A stretch of DNA of 32,003 nt, taken from CAYOCE01 sp964402405 (GTDB lineage Bacteria > Pseudomonadota > Alphaproteobacteria > UBA7879). Below are positions 6,810 to 14,996 of this stretch, piece by piece (the first letter of the stretch is position 1; every line of letters begins with the position of its first letter). The DNA is taken from the NCBI GenBank assembly GCA_964402405.1, contig CAYOCE010000013.1, positions 1 to 32,003 of the forward strand, read 5' to 3'. The notes beneath the pieces were generated by a model. It was not told the origin of the DNA and made no database searches. It saw only the letters and a list, made by a program, of their open reading frames with translations. Both the position numbers and the translations under genes were made by a program.

Positions 6810-9050
6810 CTATGCCTTTATTTGTCTTTCTTCCTCTGTTATAGGCGGGGCAATAGCAGACCCCTCGTCCCTGAAGATAGGAGATGTGGTAAATGTTCCC
6901 AAGTTTTTGAAATTAAACCTCAGGAAATAAAGACTGCTGGGTCGAATATCTCGGTCTCGGTAATAACTACGACGGTAGAGCAACTCTACCCCGAAACAAT
7001 CATTATGATATCCTAGAGTTCCACCATGTTCCAAAGATCCTGGTTTACGACTCAGGTTATAGGCCATATCAGCACTGATCTTCCAGTTCTCCGTGAATTC
7101 AGAACTAAACGTTGTCATCAACTGATGCTGAACAGGCAATCTTGTCCCAAAATACGAATCTGTCGTGTAAATATAGTGTCCCCCTACCCTAAAAATAGCA
7201 GGCCCTACAACGATAGAGGATCTGGAAAATTTGACTTTTAATTTTTTGCGATCCAACCGGAAACTATATCCTAAATCGTAGTTAGAATAAGGAGATACCT
7301 TAAAATGTCCTACATAATCAGATGCTCCCTTGCGCACCCCACTCTTTATAGGGAATCCATTTGTTTTACTAAAGCTATGGCTTTGACCAAAAAGAGCATC
7401 TGCCTTCATGCTTTTCCGAGACGCAAAAAAGGCATGAAGTCCGTAGTTAATGCGTTGTCCTGTATCAACTAAATCAAGCCCAGAAAAACGATCCGCTACA
7501 AAAAAGTTATCCGTTGTAAATTCAAAGTCCTGGCTGTCTTCATTAGGAATTTTGGGTGAATTCGCCATATAGGGCCCTACAACCAAACTGGTAACAGGCT
7601 CAATCACCAAGCTACCCTTTGACAGGAGTTTAATAAATGGATGCCTGAAACCCACATACGCTTTGGGAATTCCTCGTCCCATCGCTGCGTTAAGGTATCT
7701 GCCACTAGGATATAGTGTATGGCGATGAATGTCATACACATCCCCTCGTACAGAGAGTTTTAAATCAACCACAGACCCCATCGCCGATGTATAGGGGAGA
7801 TTCCAGGTTGCCTTTGAAGAAAGCCTCCCCACCCTTGCCCCAAGCTTACGGGTAATCAATAATCCTCCGCTATCCACTTCCCAAAAGTTTCCATATTTAC
7901 CAGGATCCCCCACATAGTGATATCCTAATACAGGGGCAACCAAAGGTGTTTCCTTAAGATTTACCCCTGTCCGTAAATCTTGAAACCAATAGGCCTTGGC
8001 TGTTGCATAATTTTTATCATAAAACCCTTCAACATTAACTTTTGAAACCAACATACTGCGAGAGCCTAACCCCTTTTTATCTAAAAAGGGGAATCGCCTT
8101 AGGTATGTTTGAGTAGACTCTCGATGAAGTTGGGCTTTAAGACGCCAATGATCTGTTAGATGAAGCTCCGTTGACCCCAAAAAATGTCCATGTATACTTT
8201 TGGGGTGGTGCTTTAAAACATTGCCCCTGATATCCGTGCTATCTGTATACCCGCCACTCCCATCTAACTGAAGCTTTCCTATACTAAATTGCTTGCGATA
8301 TTCACCCAATAAAAACTGTCCTGTGTTTGTGGTAACTATGGGTGTAAGAGTAGCATCCTGATCGACCCCAAGATCCCAATAATAGGGGGCACCAAACACC
8401 GCCCCAAAATTCCCCCCATACCCTAAAAGAGGCGGTAAAAAGCCGCTGCGCCTTTTGATTGTGGGATCCACATGGCTAAAATAGGGGGCATAAAGCACTG
8501 GTATGCCCAACATTTCCAGGGTTGCATTTTTATAGGTAACGTTTCCCTCATTCATGTCACGCTCTACTTGATCCGCTTTAAGCTGCCATGTGGGGGATTC
8601 TCCTTGACACATTTTACAAGGGGTATAGGCCCCCTCTTGAATGGTTGTGACATTTCCATGAATTTCACTATGATTCCCGGCAAAGCGTGCTTTATCCTCT
8701 GTATAGAGATACATTTTTTCAATGAATCCCTCTTTCAACGTATCTTCGAGCTCTAGGTATTCAGCACTAACCACACTACCATTCTTATAAAAAAGCCGAA
8801 CGTTACCAGAGGCTGTTACAACCGTCGTTTTTTGGTTATAGGTAATTGTATCAGCATGCACAAAGTTCTCCCCATCAGACAGCTCCACATCCCCTGTCGC
8901 AACGATCTGTGCATATTCTTTTTCATGACGGAGCTCCTTGGCCTTTAGAAGAATAGGGACCTTCTTAAGGTCAGCAGCCATTAATGACTCCTGTAAAAAA
9001 GCAACGAAACAAAATAGGGTGAATAATTTAAGATAAATATTTTTAACCAT
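6810..9050 (-). CDS. lptD: LPS-assembly outer-membrane protein LptD
   Basis: LptD is the outer-membrane beta-barrel that, with LptE, inserts lipopolysaccharide into the outer leaflet. The protein is 746 residues from the ATG chosen at 9050. A signal peptide ends near LMAADLKK. The N-terminal ~120 residues are an OstA/LptA-like beta-jellyroll (VATGDVELSDG, VVTASGNVRLFYK). A long barrel with alternating aromatic and charged strands follows, starting near RRSGFLPPLLGYGG. Cysteines in TPCKMCQG and a C-terminal NDCFGVEL could form the disulfides that activate LptD. The ATG overlaps the end of lptG (ATGGTTAA), implying coupling; a GTG at 9089 would add 13 residues but is less likely. Confidence 0.95.
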   Translation of the reverse strand: MVKNIYLKLFTLFCFVAFLQESLMAADLKKVPILLKAKELRHEKEYAQIVATGDVELSDGENFVHADTITYNQKTTVVTASGNVRLFYKNGSVVSAEYLELEDTLKEGFIEKMYLYTEDKARFAGNHSEIHGNVTTIQEGAYTPCKMCQGESPTWQLKADQVERDMNEGNVTYKNATLEMLGIPVLYAPYFSHVDPTIKRRSGFLPPLLGYGGNFGAVFGAPYYWDLGVDQDATLTPIVTTNTGQFLLGEYRKQFSIGKLQLDGSGGYTDSTDIRGNVLKHHPKSIHGHFLGSTELHLTDHWRLKAQLHRESTQTYLRRFPFLDKKGLGSRSMLVSKVNVEGFYDKNYATAKAYWFQDLRTGVNLKETPLVAPVLGYHYVGDPGKYGNFWEVDSGGLLITRKLGARVGRLSSKATWNLPYTSAMGSVVDLKLSVRGDVYDIHRHTLYPSGRYLNAAMGRGIPKAYVGFRHPFIKLLSKGSLVIEPVTSLVVGPYMANSPKIPNEDSQDFEFTTDNFFVADRFSGLDLVDTGQRINYGLHAFFASRKSMKADALFGQSHSFSKTNGFPIKSGVRKGASDYVGHFKVSPYSNYDLGYSFRLDRKKLKVKFSRSSIVVGPAIFRVGGHYIYTTDSYFGTRLPVQHQLMTTFSSEFTENWKISADMAYNLSRKPGSLEHGGTLGYHNDCFGVELLYRRSYYRDRDIRPSSLYFLRFNFKNLGTFTTSPIFRDEGSAIAPPITEEERQIKA

Positions 9051-10140
9051 CTTCAAGGTGCAATAAAAAAGCCAAAACAGAAAATACACTAATACACGTA
9101 GGCGCCCACGCAGCTACGATTACTGGAATTACTAAGGAAAGTCCTAACGCAATTGCAATACTATGCAAAATATATAAGGAAAAAGCAAACCCAATCGCAA
9201 TAAAACTATACCCCATCAATCCTTGCCTTAAGGAAATTCGAAAAGCCACAATGGCCGCAAGAACAGCCATTGCAAAAAATAAAAAAGGACGAGCTAGTAT
9301 TTTATGCCAATAAAGGCGCTGGGAAACACTAGATAACCCAGATTTTTCCAGAAGATTAATAAACTCTGGCAGCGCCCAAAAAGAGAGCGTATCCGGCGAC
9401 ACAAAACTATACTGCAACTTGGAAAAAATCAAGTCTGTCTCAATATCCATAAAAGGATCCTCTCGGGGCAGTTGATTAGGTTCAGAAATTAGCACGTCTT
9501 TAAGGCGCCAAAAGCCATCTTGCAGCTCCACAACATTGGCATCATACCGCACTAAAAATTCATCATTTAAGCTAAATTTATAAATGGTCACATTTTCTAA
9601 CGTTTTCAAAGTGGGATCCACGCGTGCCACACGAACAATGGAATAAGAGGCATCATCTTGATTCTTGAACCACATTCCCGTATCGGAAATCATAAAATTA
9701 TTTTTATACCCCTTGAAATATCGCGTATTCAATTGCTCATATCGATTCATCATCGTCGCACTAAGGGGATTGAGGAGGGTAAAATCCAAAAAACTATAAA
9801 TCCCAATTAAAAAAATAATAGGGGCAATCAACTGCCAAATGGACATCCCTGCCGAACGTGCCACGGCAAGCTCAACCCCTTTGCCTAGACGCCAAAACAC
9901 CATCATCACAGAAAATAAAATAATAAAAGGCATCAATTCCGTAATAAGACCCGGAAGCTGCAAAAAAACCATTTCAGAAATAGCCCCTAGGCTAACCCCA
10001 GATTTTCCTCTTACGCGCCTTAAAAGCTCAATATAATCAAAAATACAAACAATCGAGGACAAGGTTAAAAGAACAGAAAAAAACCACATTATAAAAAGGC
10101 GAGCGACATATTTAGAAAAAGTATAAGAAAGAGTCAACAT
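9043..10140 (-). CDS. lptG: LPS export ABC transporter permease LptG
   Basis: LptG pairs with LptF in the LptB2FG inner-membrane complex that pulls lipopolysaccharide out of the membrane and onto the Lpt bridge. The 365-residue protein fits the YjgP/YjgQ family: three helices at the N-terminus, a large periplasmic beta-jellyroll in the middle (about residues 130-260), and three helices at the C-terminus. The family segment ELMPFIILFSVMMVFWRLG is present. It starts in the stop codon of lptF (TAATG) and its own stop overlaps lptD, so the three are translationally coupled. It is named LptG by position after LptF; swapped names cannot be excluded from sequence alone. Confidence 0.93.
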   Translation of the reverse strand: MLTLSYTFSKYVARLFIMWFFSVLLTLSSIVCIFDYIELLRRVRGKSGVSLGAISEMVFLQLPGLITELMPFIILFSVMMVFWRLGKGVELAVARSAGMSIWQLIAPIIFLIGIYSFLDFTLLNPLSATMMNRYEQLNTRYFKGYKNNFMISDTGMWFKNQDDASYSIVRVARVDPTLKTLENVTIYKFSLNDEFLVRYDANVVELQDGFWRLKDVLISEPNQLPREDPFMDIETDLIFSKLQYSFVSPDTLSFWALPEFINLLEKSGLSSVSQRLYWHKILARPFLFFAMAVLAAIVAFRISLRQGLMGYSFIAIGFAFSLYILHSIAIALGLSLVIPVIVAAWAPTCISVFSVLAFLLHLEDG

Positions 10141-11270
10141 TAAAAATCCTTAAGGGGTTTTATTCTATTCCGTACTTTATTAGAAATATTTTCAAAAACA
10201 GGCGTATAAAGGTTATAGCACCCAAAACAAATGATAAATAAAACTAATAAAACCCCAATAAGGGCCATGCTTTTAATTTGGGCAGATAAATTCATTAATA
10301 TTAAAATGATTCCCTGCAGAGCCAAAACGGACCCACTTGCAGAAATAATTGCCCACACTTGGTTTTGTCTTTTAAACCCAACCCTTAATAAAAGAGTTGC
10401 CGCGATAATAATATAAGCAATGGCTAGTAATGGATTCAAGAGGCGCTGATATCCCTCTGCCCGAAGGCGTTGACGTTCAGATTTCGAAAGATGTTTACCA
10501 GGAAACAATAATTCCATCATTTCAAGCTCATGGGGCTTCTTGGCTCGCATCCCCGGTATATTAGAGGGCTTATTCAAGGAAATCATCGTCTTGTCAAAAT
10601 ACAGCAAAGAAAGAGATTGTCCATCCGATGTTAGCTGCTGACGATTCCCCTCCACCATTAAAACTCTAGGCCCCTGAGGGGTTTCAATCAGTTGTCCTTC
10701 TTGCGCCATCAAGGCATAGGACCCTTTTTGGTTGCGATCAACCACATAGGCAAAAATCCCTTTGAGCCTATTTTTATTTTCTTTTCGTCTAACATAAACT
10801 GTCATGTCTTTGATCGTGTTAAACACCCCTTCTTGTACCAAGACAGCGGGCAGACTATTTTTCAAAACCAACTCAAGATCCCTTAGTTTTTCAAAGGATT
10901 TTGGGAGAACAAAAATATTAATGCCATAAAGAACCAGCGTTAGAATAATGCCGAAATTAAGAATAGGTTTAGCAATCTTCCATTCAGATTGCCCTGCCAT
11001 TTTCATGATAATCAACTCACGATCCAGGGCAAGCTTATGAAGGACAAAAAGAACCCCTATAAATCCTGCAATGGGAAAAATAATCACGAGCAAATCGGGA
11101 AGCAACAACAAGCTAAGTTTCAGAAAAACACGCAAAGAAGCATGGCTATTAAGGGCAAGCTCCATAAACTTTAAGGATTGAACAACCCATAAAACACCCA
11201 AAATAACAACACTCACCATCAAGAACATTAAGGAGACTTGTTTGAAAATATATCGCGTTAAAATATGCAT
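10140..11270 (-). CDS. lptF: LPS export ABC transporter permease LptF
   Basis: This is the first gene of the LPS-export series and the LptF partner of LptG. The 376-residue protein has the YjgP/YjgQ layout: N-terminal helices from about residue 12, a periplasmic domain with the family-like LVQEGVFNTIKDMTVYVRR block, and C-terminal helices. It begins MHILTRYIFKQV, the usual LptF opening. The ATG at 11270 is chosen; a GTG one codon upstream is the alternative. The cytoplasmic ATPase LptB is not in the window. The gene diverges from surA across ~135 bp, so the two promoters are back to back. Confidence 0.93.
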   Translation of the reverse strand: MHILTRYIFKQVSLMFLMVSVVILGVLWVVQSLKFMELALNSHASLRVFLKLSLLLLPDLLVIIFPIAGFIGVLFVLHKLALDRELIIMKMAGQSEWKIAKPILNFGIILTLVLYGINIFVLPKSFEKLRDLELVLKNSLPAVLVQEGVFNTIKDMTVYVRRKENKNRLKGIFAYVVDRNQKGSYALMAQEGQLIETPQGPRVLMVEGNRQQLTSDGQSLSLLYFDKTMISLNKPSNIPGMRAKKPHELEMMELLFPGKHLSKSERQRLRAEGYQRLLNPLLAIAYIIIAATLLLRVGFKRQNQVWAIISASGSVLALQGIILILMNLSAQIKSMALIGVLLVLFIICFGCYNLYTPVFENISNKVRNRIKPLKDF

Positions 11271-11338
11271 CACACACGTTTTTCTTTAAAATTTTCTTGA
11301 TTAACCCACACTAAGTGCCAAAAGAACTGCTTTAAAAT

Positions 11339-11370
11339 TTGACATTTGGCGCATATAGGGATACTAAAAC
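11339..11370 (+). promoter_or_regulatory. Candidate surA-rsmA promoter
   Basis: A perfect TTGACA at 11339-11344 is followed after 15-17 nt by weaker -10 candidates (GATACT or TACTAA). Transcription would begin near 11372-11378. That argues against translation from the ATG at 11374 and for the ATG at 11407, which has AGGA just upstream. No strong promoter was recognised for the divergent lptF operon. Confidence 0.45.
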
Positions 11371-11406
11371 AGTATGTATCAACTTACTAGATCTTTTTTA
11401 GGAAAA

Positions 11407-12699
11407 ATGATGATTCATCACCATATACTAAGTTTTTTTAAGAAAAAAATTTATATCCTCTGCGCTATCGCCTTAGTTTTAGGGGCTTCCCTTGCTACTG
11501 AGGGCAAAGTTTCTACGCCTGTTAAGATTGCAGCCCTCGTAGATGGAAGTCCTATTTTTATTCAAGAGGTTAAAAATAGAGCCAAATTAATGACATTGGG
11601 AAATCCAGCAACCCCTGATGAAGAGCAACAACGTACGCTGGAGCAAAAGGCGTTAAGACTAATCATTAACGAGATGCTACAGATGAAGGAAACAGATCGT
11701 CTGGAAATTGTTGTAGAGCCTGAGGAAATACAGCAATACGTAAAGTACATCGAGGATCAAAATCATTGGCCTGAGGGGCAGTTGAAAAAAATGCTGGCAG
11801 AGGGGGGTGTTCCAGAAAGTACCTTTGAAAAACATATCAAGGCCAACATTGCTTGGATGAAATTGATTTCCCAGTTGAAAATTCTAGCAAATATTGATGA
11901 TACCCATGTGGAGGACACCTTAAAACACGCATCCCATCGCAAGCAAACAAAGTACTTGCTGGGGGAAATTGTTCTTTATTTTGAAAATGATAGCGAGGAA
12001 GAAGAACAAAGGCAACTAGCGAATCAAATTAGCGAAGAATTGCATAAAGGGGCTCCCTTCAACCTAGTTGCTCAACAATATTCCATGTCTTCCTCTGCCG
12101 CACGGGGGGGGGATGTGGATTGGATTGATGAAGATCAGTTAGAGCCCGAGGTGCAAAAAGCCATCAAAGATATGCCTCAAAATAGCATCACCCATCCTAT
12201 TAAATTACGGGATAAGTTTACAATTATTGCCCTTCGGTCTAAACAAGCAGTGGGACAAGATGGTATGGAAGATGTTTATAAAATCAGAGAGCTCGATATT
12301 CCTTTCCCAGCAGGAATGTCCCTGCAGCATCAAGAAAATGAAATCAAGCGATTTGAAGCCCTTGTAAAGAATGCTAAGAATTGCAATGAGTTTAGCGCAT
12401 TGGCTGATTCAATTCCCGGAGCTACTTTGCAAATCCACGAAAGTGTATCAACAAAATCCATGACCCCTGAATTTCAAAAAATTACCGAATCGTTGGCAGA
12501 AAGCCAAGTATCGCCCCCAACTGTTATAGAAAAGAAAGGCGTCGCCTTCTTTATGCTCTGTAGCAAAACCCGAGAAAAAATTAGTGAGTTTAAATCAGAT
12601 GATATTAAAGAGATAATGATGAAACAAAAAATGGAAGCTATTGGGGAAAAACGCCTAAGGGACATTCAACGGCGCTCTCACATTGAAATTCGATTGTAA
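11407..12699 (+). CDS. surA: Periplasmic chaperone/peptidyl-prolyl isomerase SurA
   Basis: SurA escorts outer-membrane proteins such as LptD across the periplasm. The protein (~430 residues) begins with a signal peptide, then a SurA_N helical domain (about residues 40-170, AALVDGSPIFIQEVKNRAKL). A parvulin domain follows (LLGEIVLYF, FNLVAQQYSMSSSAARGGD, WIDEDQLEPEVQKAI), and then a second, more diverged parvulin-like region to the C-terminus. The start at 11407 is favoured by AGGA upstream; an ATG at 11374 lies too close to the probable promoter. It diverges from lptF and is followed after 6 bp by rsmA. The pdxA gene often found between them is missing. Confidence 0.88.
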   Translation: MMIHHHILSFFKKKIYILCAIALVLGASLATEGKVSTPVKIAALVDGSPIFIQEVKNRAKLMTLGNPATPDEEQQRTLEQKALRLIINEMLQMKETDRLEIVVEPEEIQQYVKYIEDQNHWPEGQLKKMLAEGGVPESTFEKHIKANIAWMKLISQLKILANIDDTHVEDTLKHASHRKQTKYLLGEIVLYFENDSEEEEQRQLANQISEELHKGAPFNLVAQQYSMSSSAARGGDVDWIDEDQLEPEVQKAIKDMPQNSITHPIKLRDKFTIIALRSKQAVGQDGMEDVYKIRELDIPFPAGMSLQHQENEIKRFEALVKNAKNCNEFSALADSIPGATLQIHESVSTKSMTPEFQKITESLAESQVSPPTVIEKKGVAFFMLCSKTREKISEFKSDDIKEIMMKQKMEAIGEKRLRDIQRRSHIEIRL

Positions 12700-12705
12700 C
12701 CCATC

Positions 12706-13527
12706 ATGTTAAAAAGAACGTATCAAGACCTAGATGACCGAGACAATACTGATTTTCAGGCAAAAAAATCTTTAGGACAGCATTTCCTGTCGGACCCTAA
12801 CATTGTTAAAAAAATTGCCAATGCCGCAGAGATTACGGCAAATGATGTTGTTTTAGAGGTGGGACCTGGCCCAGGAGGCTTAACCCGCGCCCTTATGGCC
12901 AGTCCTTTAAAAAAATTGATTGTCATTGAAAAAGACGCCCAATTTATAGAAAGCCTCCAGGTTATTGCAGAACGTGACCCTAGTCGGATGGAAATTATCC
13001 ATGGAGATGCTTTAAATATCTCCCTTGAATCCCTTGGCCATGGCCCCCTAAAGATTGTGGCTAATCTCCCCTATAATGTGGGAACCCCTTTAGTGTTAAA
13101 CTGGTTACAGGAAAAAGAATTTCTAACCCAAATGACCGTCATGCTGCAAAAGGAAGTGATCGATCGCATCACCGCCCGCCCCAGCCACAAGGTCTATGGC
13201 AGGCTTAGCATCATTATCCAGTTTTTAGCTGATGCGAAAAAATTGTTTGATGTGCCGCCCCATGCCTTCCGTCCACCCCCAAAGGTAATGTCGTCGGTCA
13301 TTAACATAGCTCCTCTTTCCCAACCTAGGTACGCGACTGATATAGAGACCCTTGAAAAAATCACAGCCCTTGCCTTTAATCAACGCCGCAAAATGCTGCG
13401 CAGCAGCCTGAAGGATCTAAATTTAGATTGGGAAATGCTGAAAGAAACAGCTGGGATTCTGGATACCCATCGCCCCGAAAACCTAACAGTTCAGCAGTTT
13501 TGCGTCTTGGCAGGGTTTTTGCAATAG
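12706..13527 (+). CDS. rsmA: 16S rRNA dimethyladenosine transferase
   Basis: RsmA (KsgA) uses S-adenosylmethionine to dimethylate two adjacent adenines near the 3' end of 16S rRNA, a late checkpoint in small-subunit assembly. The 273-residue protein has the methyltransferase motif I VLEVGPGPGGLTRAL, the KKSLGQHFLSDP opening typical of the family, and the catalytic NLPYNVGTPL. The C-terminal domain contains AFNQRRKMLRSSLK. The length is normal. It lies 6 bp after surA and must be co-transcribed with it. The 164 bp that follow before the next gene are AT-rich with no feature I can firmly name. Confidence 0.97.
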   Translation: MLKRTYQDLDDRDNTDFQAKKSLGQHFLSDPNIVKKIANAAEITANDVVLEVGPGPGGLTRALMASPLKKLIVIEKDAQFIESLQVIAERDPSRMEIIHGDALNISLESLGHGPLKIVANLPYNVGTPLVLNWLQEKEFLTQMTVMLQKEVIDRITARPSHKVYGRLSIIIQFLADAKKLFDVPPHAFRPPPKVMSSVINIAPLSQPRYATDIETLEKITALAFNQRRKMLRSSLKDLNLDWEMLKETAGILDTHRPENLTVQQFCVLAGFLQ

Positions 13528-13691
13528 AATTAGGGGCTCTCCTAGATAACTAAAATAAATCCCCTTCATTCCATCGCTTCCTAGTCTCATTTACTATGAA
13601 CTTATACACTATACAAAAAATACCCCTATCTTTTTACTAAAAATTATTTTATAATTACTATAGGTAAAATTTTTTATTAGAGGAGCTTGAA

Positions 13692-14237
13692 ATGAAAAGA
13701 AGATCATTTTTTTTAATGTCAACTATGGCGGGTATTTTAAGTGTTGGGCCTATTATGTCTCCAGCCGAGGCAGGTAGATTTAGTTACGAGATTCATGATT
13801 CAGGTAAGACCCATTATGAACACGTTGTAGTTTCAGGAGAAGTGCCTACTGTAACAGAGCAAGAGGTCCAGGAGATTTTGCATCCTGGTACACTCTCTTT
13901 ACCTGAAGTAAAAGACAAAGACCCGGTAAGAGCTCTTCAGGCACAGAGAATCCGTAAAAAGATTATTCGTCTCCATGACTTCACTGCATACTTAGCGGAA
14001 GCAGCTTCCAATTGTCCTAATGGATCTTATATGACAGCACAACTTACTGGAACAGAAAATGGCGTGCGGGGCATCTATGAATTCAAATTTTCTAAGGAAA
14101 ATGTGGACTATACCCCCCCCACCACCTCTTCTTTTGATGATAGTAGGTTTTCTTTGAAAGATGTTAGCTACGAAGGTAATGTTGTATTTAAACCTAGCCA
14201 GCATGCTGGATCGGCTTCTGGCTCTGGTTCCAAATAA
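13692..14237 (+). CDS. Secreted hypothetical protein
   Basis: A 181-residue protein I do not recognise. It starts MKRRSFFLMSTMAG and has a signal peptide with an ideal cleavage site after SPAEA, so the mature protein starts near GRFSYEI. A charged helical segment (about residues 75-105, with ALQAQRIRKKII) is flanked by beta-rich parts. The C-terminus ends in a flexible Gly/Ser tail. The start is well supported by AGGAG eight bases upstream. A TATAAT at 13650-13655 could be its -10 box, without a clear -35. A strong terminator follows at 14343, so this is a single-gene transcript. Confidence 0.78.
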   Translation: MKRRSFFLMSTMAGILSVGPIMSPAEAGRFSYEIHDSGKTHYEHVVVSGEVPTVTEQEVQEILHPGTLSLPEVKDKDPVRALQAQRIRKKIIRLHDFTAYLAEAASNCPNGSYMTAQLTGTENGVRGIYEFKFSKENVDYTPPTTSSFDDSRFSLKDVSYEGNVVFKPSQHAGSASGSGSK

Positions 14238-14342
14238 GTCTGTCTGAATAAAGACTTTAAAGGCCGCTGTTAGGAAGTCAAATTTTATTCAAAACGCCTA
14301 TTCTTTAGAAGGTGTTTATGGCTTCTTAATAGGCGGATAATT

Positions 14343-14376
14343 AACCCAGGCTCTAGAAATAGGGCTTGGGTTTTTT
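14343..14376 (+). terminator. Intrinsic terminator after the secreted hypothetical
   Basis: AACCCAGGCTCT (14343-14354) pairs with AGGGCTTGGGTT to make a stem with a short AGAAAT loop and two mismatches, followed by TTTTTT. This is a classic rho-independent terminator for the plus strand. It ends three bases before the stop codon of the opposing DUF2948 gene, so it separates two converging transcripts. Confidence 0.85.
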
Positions 14377-14378
14377 AT

Positions 14379-14819
14379 TTACGATTCTGCCACGTTATGA
14401 TCTGGCTTGGCACTGGCGGGCCAGGGCTCGGACATATCTTGTAAGTGAAGGGATATTTTCTTAGTTGTTAAGGTGATTTCCGCATTATCGGAGAAAATGA
14501 GTCGAATTTCCTTGCCGCCCTTTTCCGCCCGAATGGTCAGTAAATTCATCGCACTATGATGATGCTCTTTAAAATCAAAGCCCTTATACGCCACATGGGT
14601 CACTTGGGAAAAAGAGACCCCTGTATGCACCCGTTCATATTCCTTTGTTAATTTGGAGGATATCTCCCACCTAAAACGATTGGCAAACATCAAGAACTGA
14701 TGTGTCTCTTGATGAAAGTGCAAGCCCTGAACAGGCACAATCGCATCCTGCAAACAGGTGGCAATAATATCAATTTCCTGGACGTCTGTCGCCTGTAGTT
14801 TTAAGGGGTTTGTGGTCAT
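14379..14819 (-). CDS. DUF2948 family protein
   Basis: A 146-residue protein matching the alphaproteobacterial DUF2948 family. It begins PLKLQATDVQEIDIIATCLQ and has the family-like blocks DAIVPVQGLHF, FANRFRWEIS and YERVHTGVSFSQV, with a central strand block ending IRLIFSDNAEITL. No catalytic motif is apparent and the family has no established function. It commonly lies next to murA in alphaproteobacteria, as here, which supports the call. AGGAGA precedes the start. A palindromic repeat now separates it from murA (177 bp gap), so co-transcription is uncertain. Confidence 0.85.
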   Translation of the reverse strand: MTTNPLKLQATDVQEIDIIATCLQDAIVPVQGLHFHQETHQFLMFANRFRWEISSKLTKEYERVHTGVSFSQVTHVAYKGFDFKEHHHSAMNLLTIRAEKGGKEIRLIFSDNAEITLTTKKISLHLQDMSEPWPASAKPDHNVAES

Positions 14820-14860
14820 TGTATTCTCCTGTTATTGAATTAGATTTTTTTATAACTACC

Positions 14861-14959
14861 GGACCACCCCGGCGAAAGCCGGGGTCCAAGAGAGCAAACA
14901 GCATTCAAGGCCTTGCCCGCGTTAGCGCTCTTGGACCCCGTTTTTCAACGGGGTGGTTC
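14861..14959. repeat. Palindromic element between murA and DUF2948
   Basis: Each end is a hairpin, and the ends also pair with each other. The left end has GGACCACCCCGG...CCGGGGTCC; the right end has GGACCCCG...CGGGGTGGTTC. GGTCCAAGAG on the left is complementary to CTCTTGGACC on the right. The outer ends (GACCACCCC/GGGGTGGTTC) match those of the other palindromic elements in the window, but the inner boxes differ, so this is a subfamily. It lies downstream of murA and could fold in the transcript. Confidence 0.75.
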
Positions 14960-14996
14960 AAAAAGAGCTAAGTAAGAGACCTACTATAATGCTACT

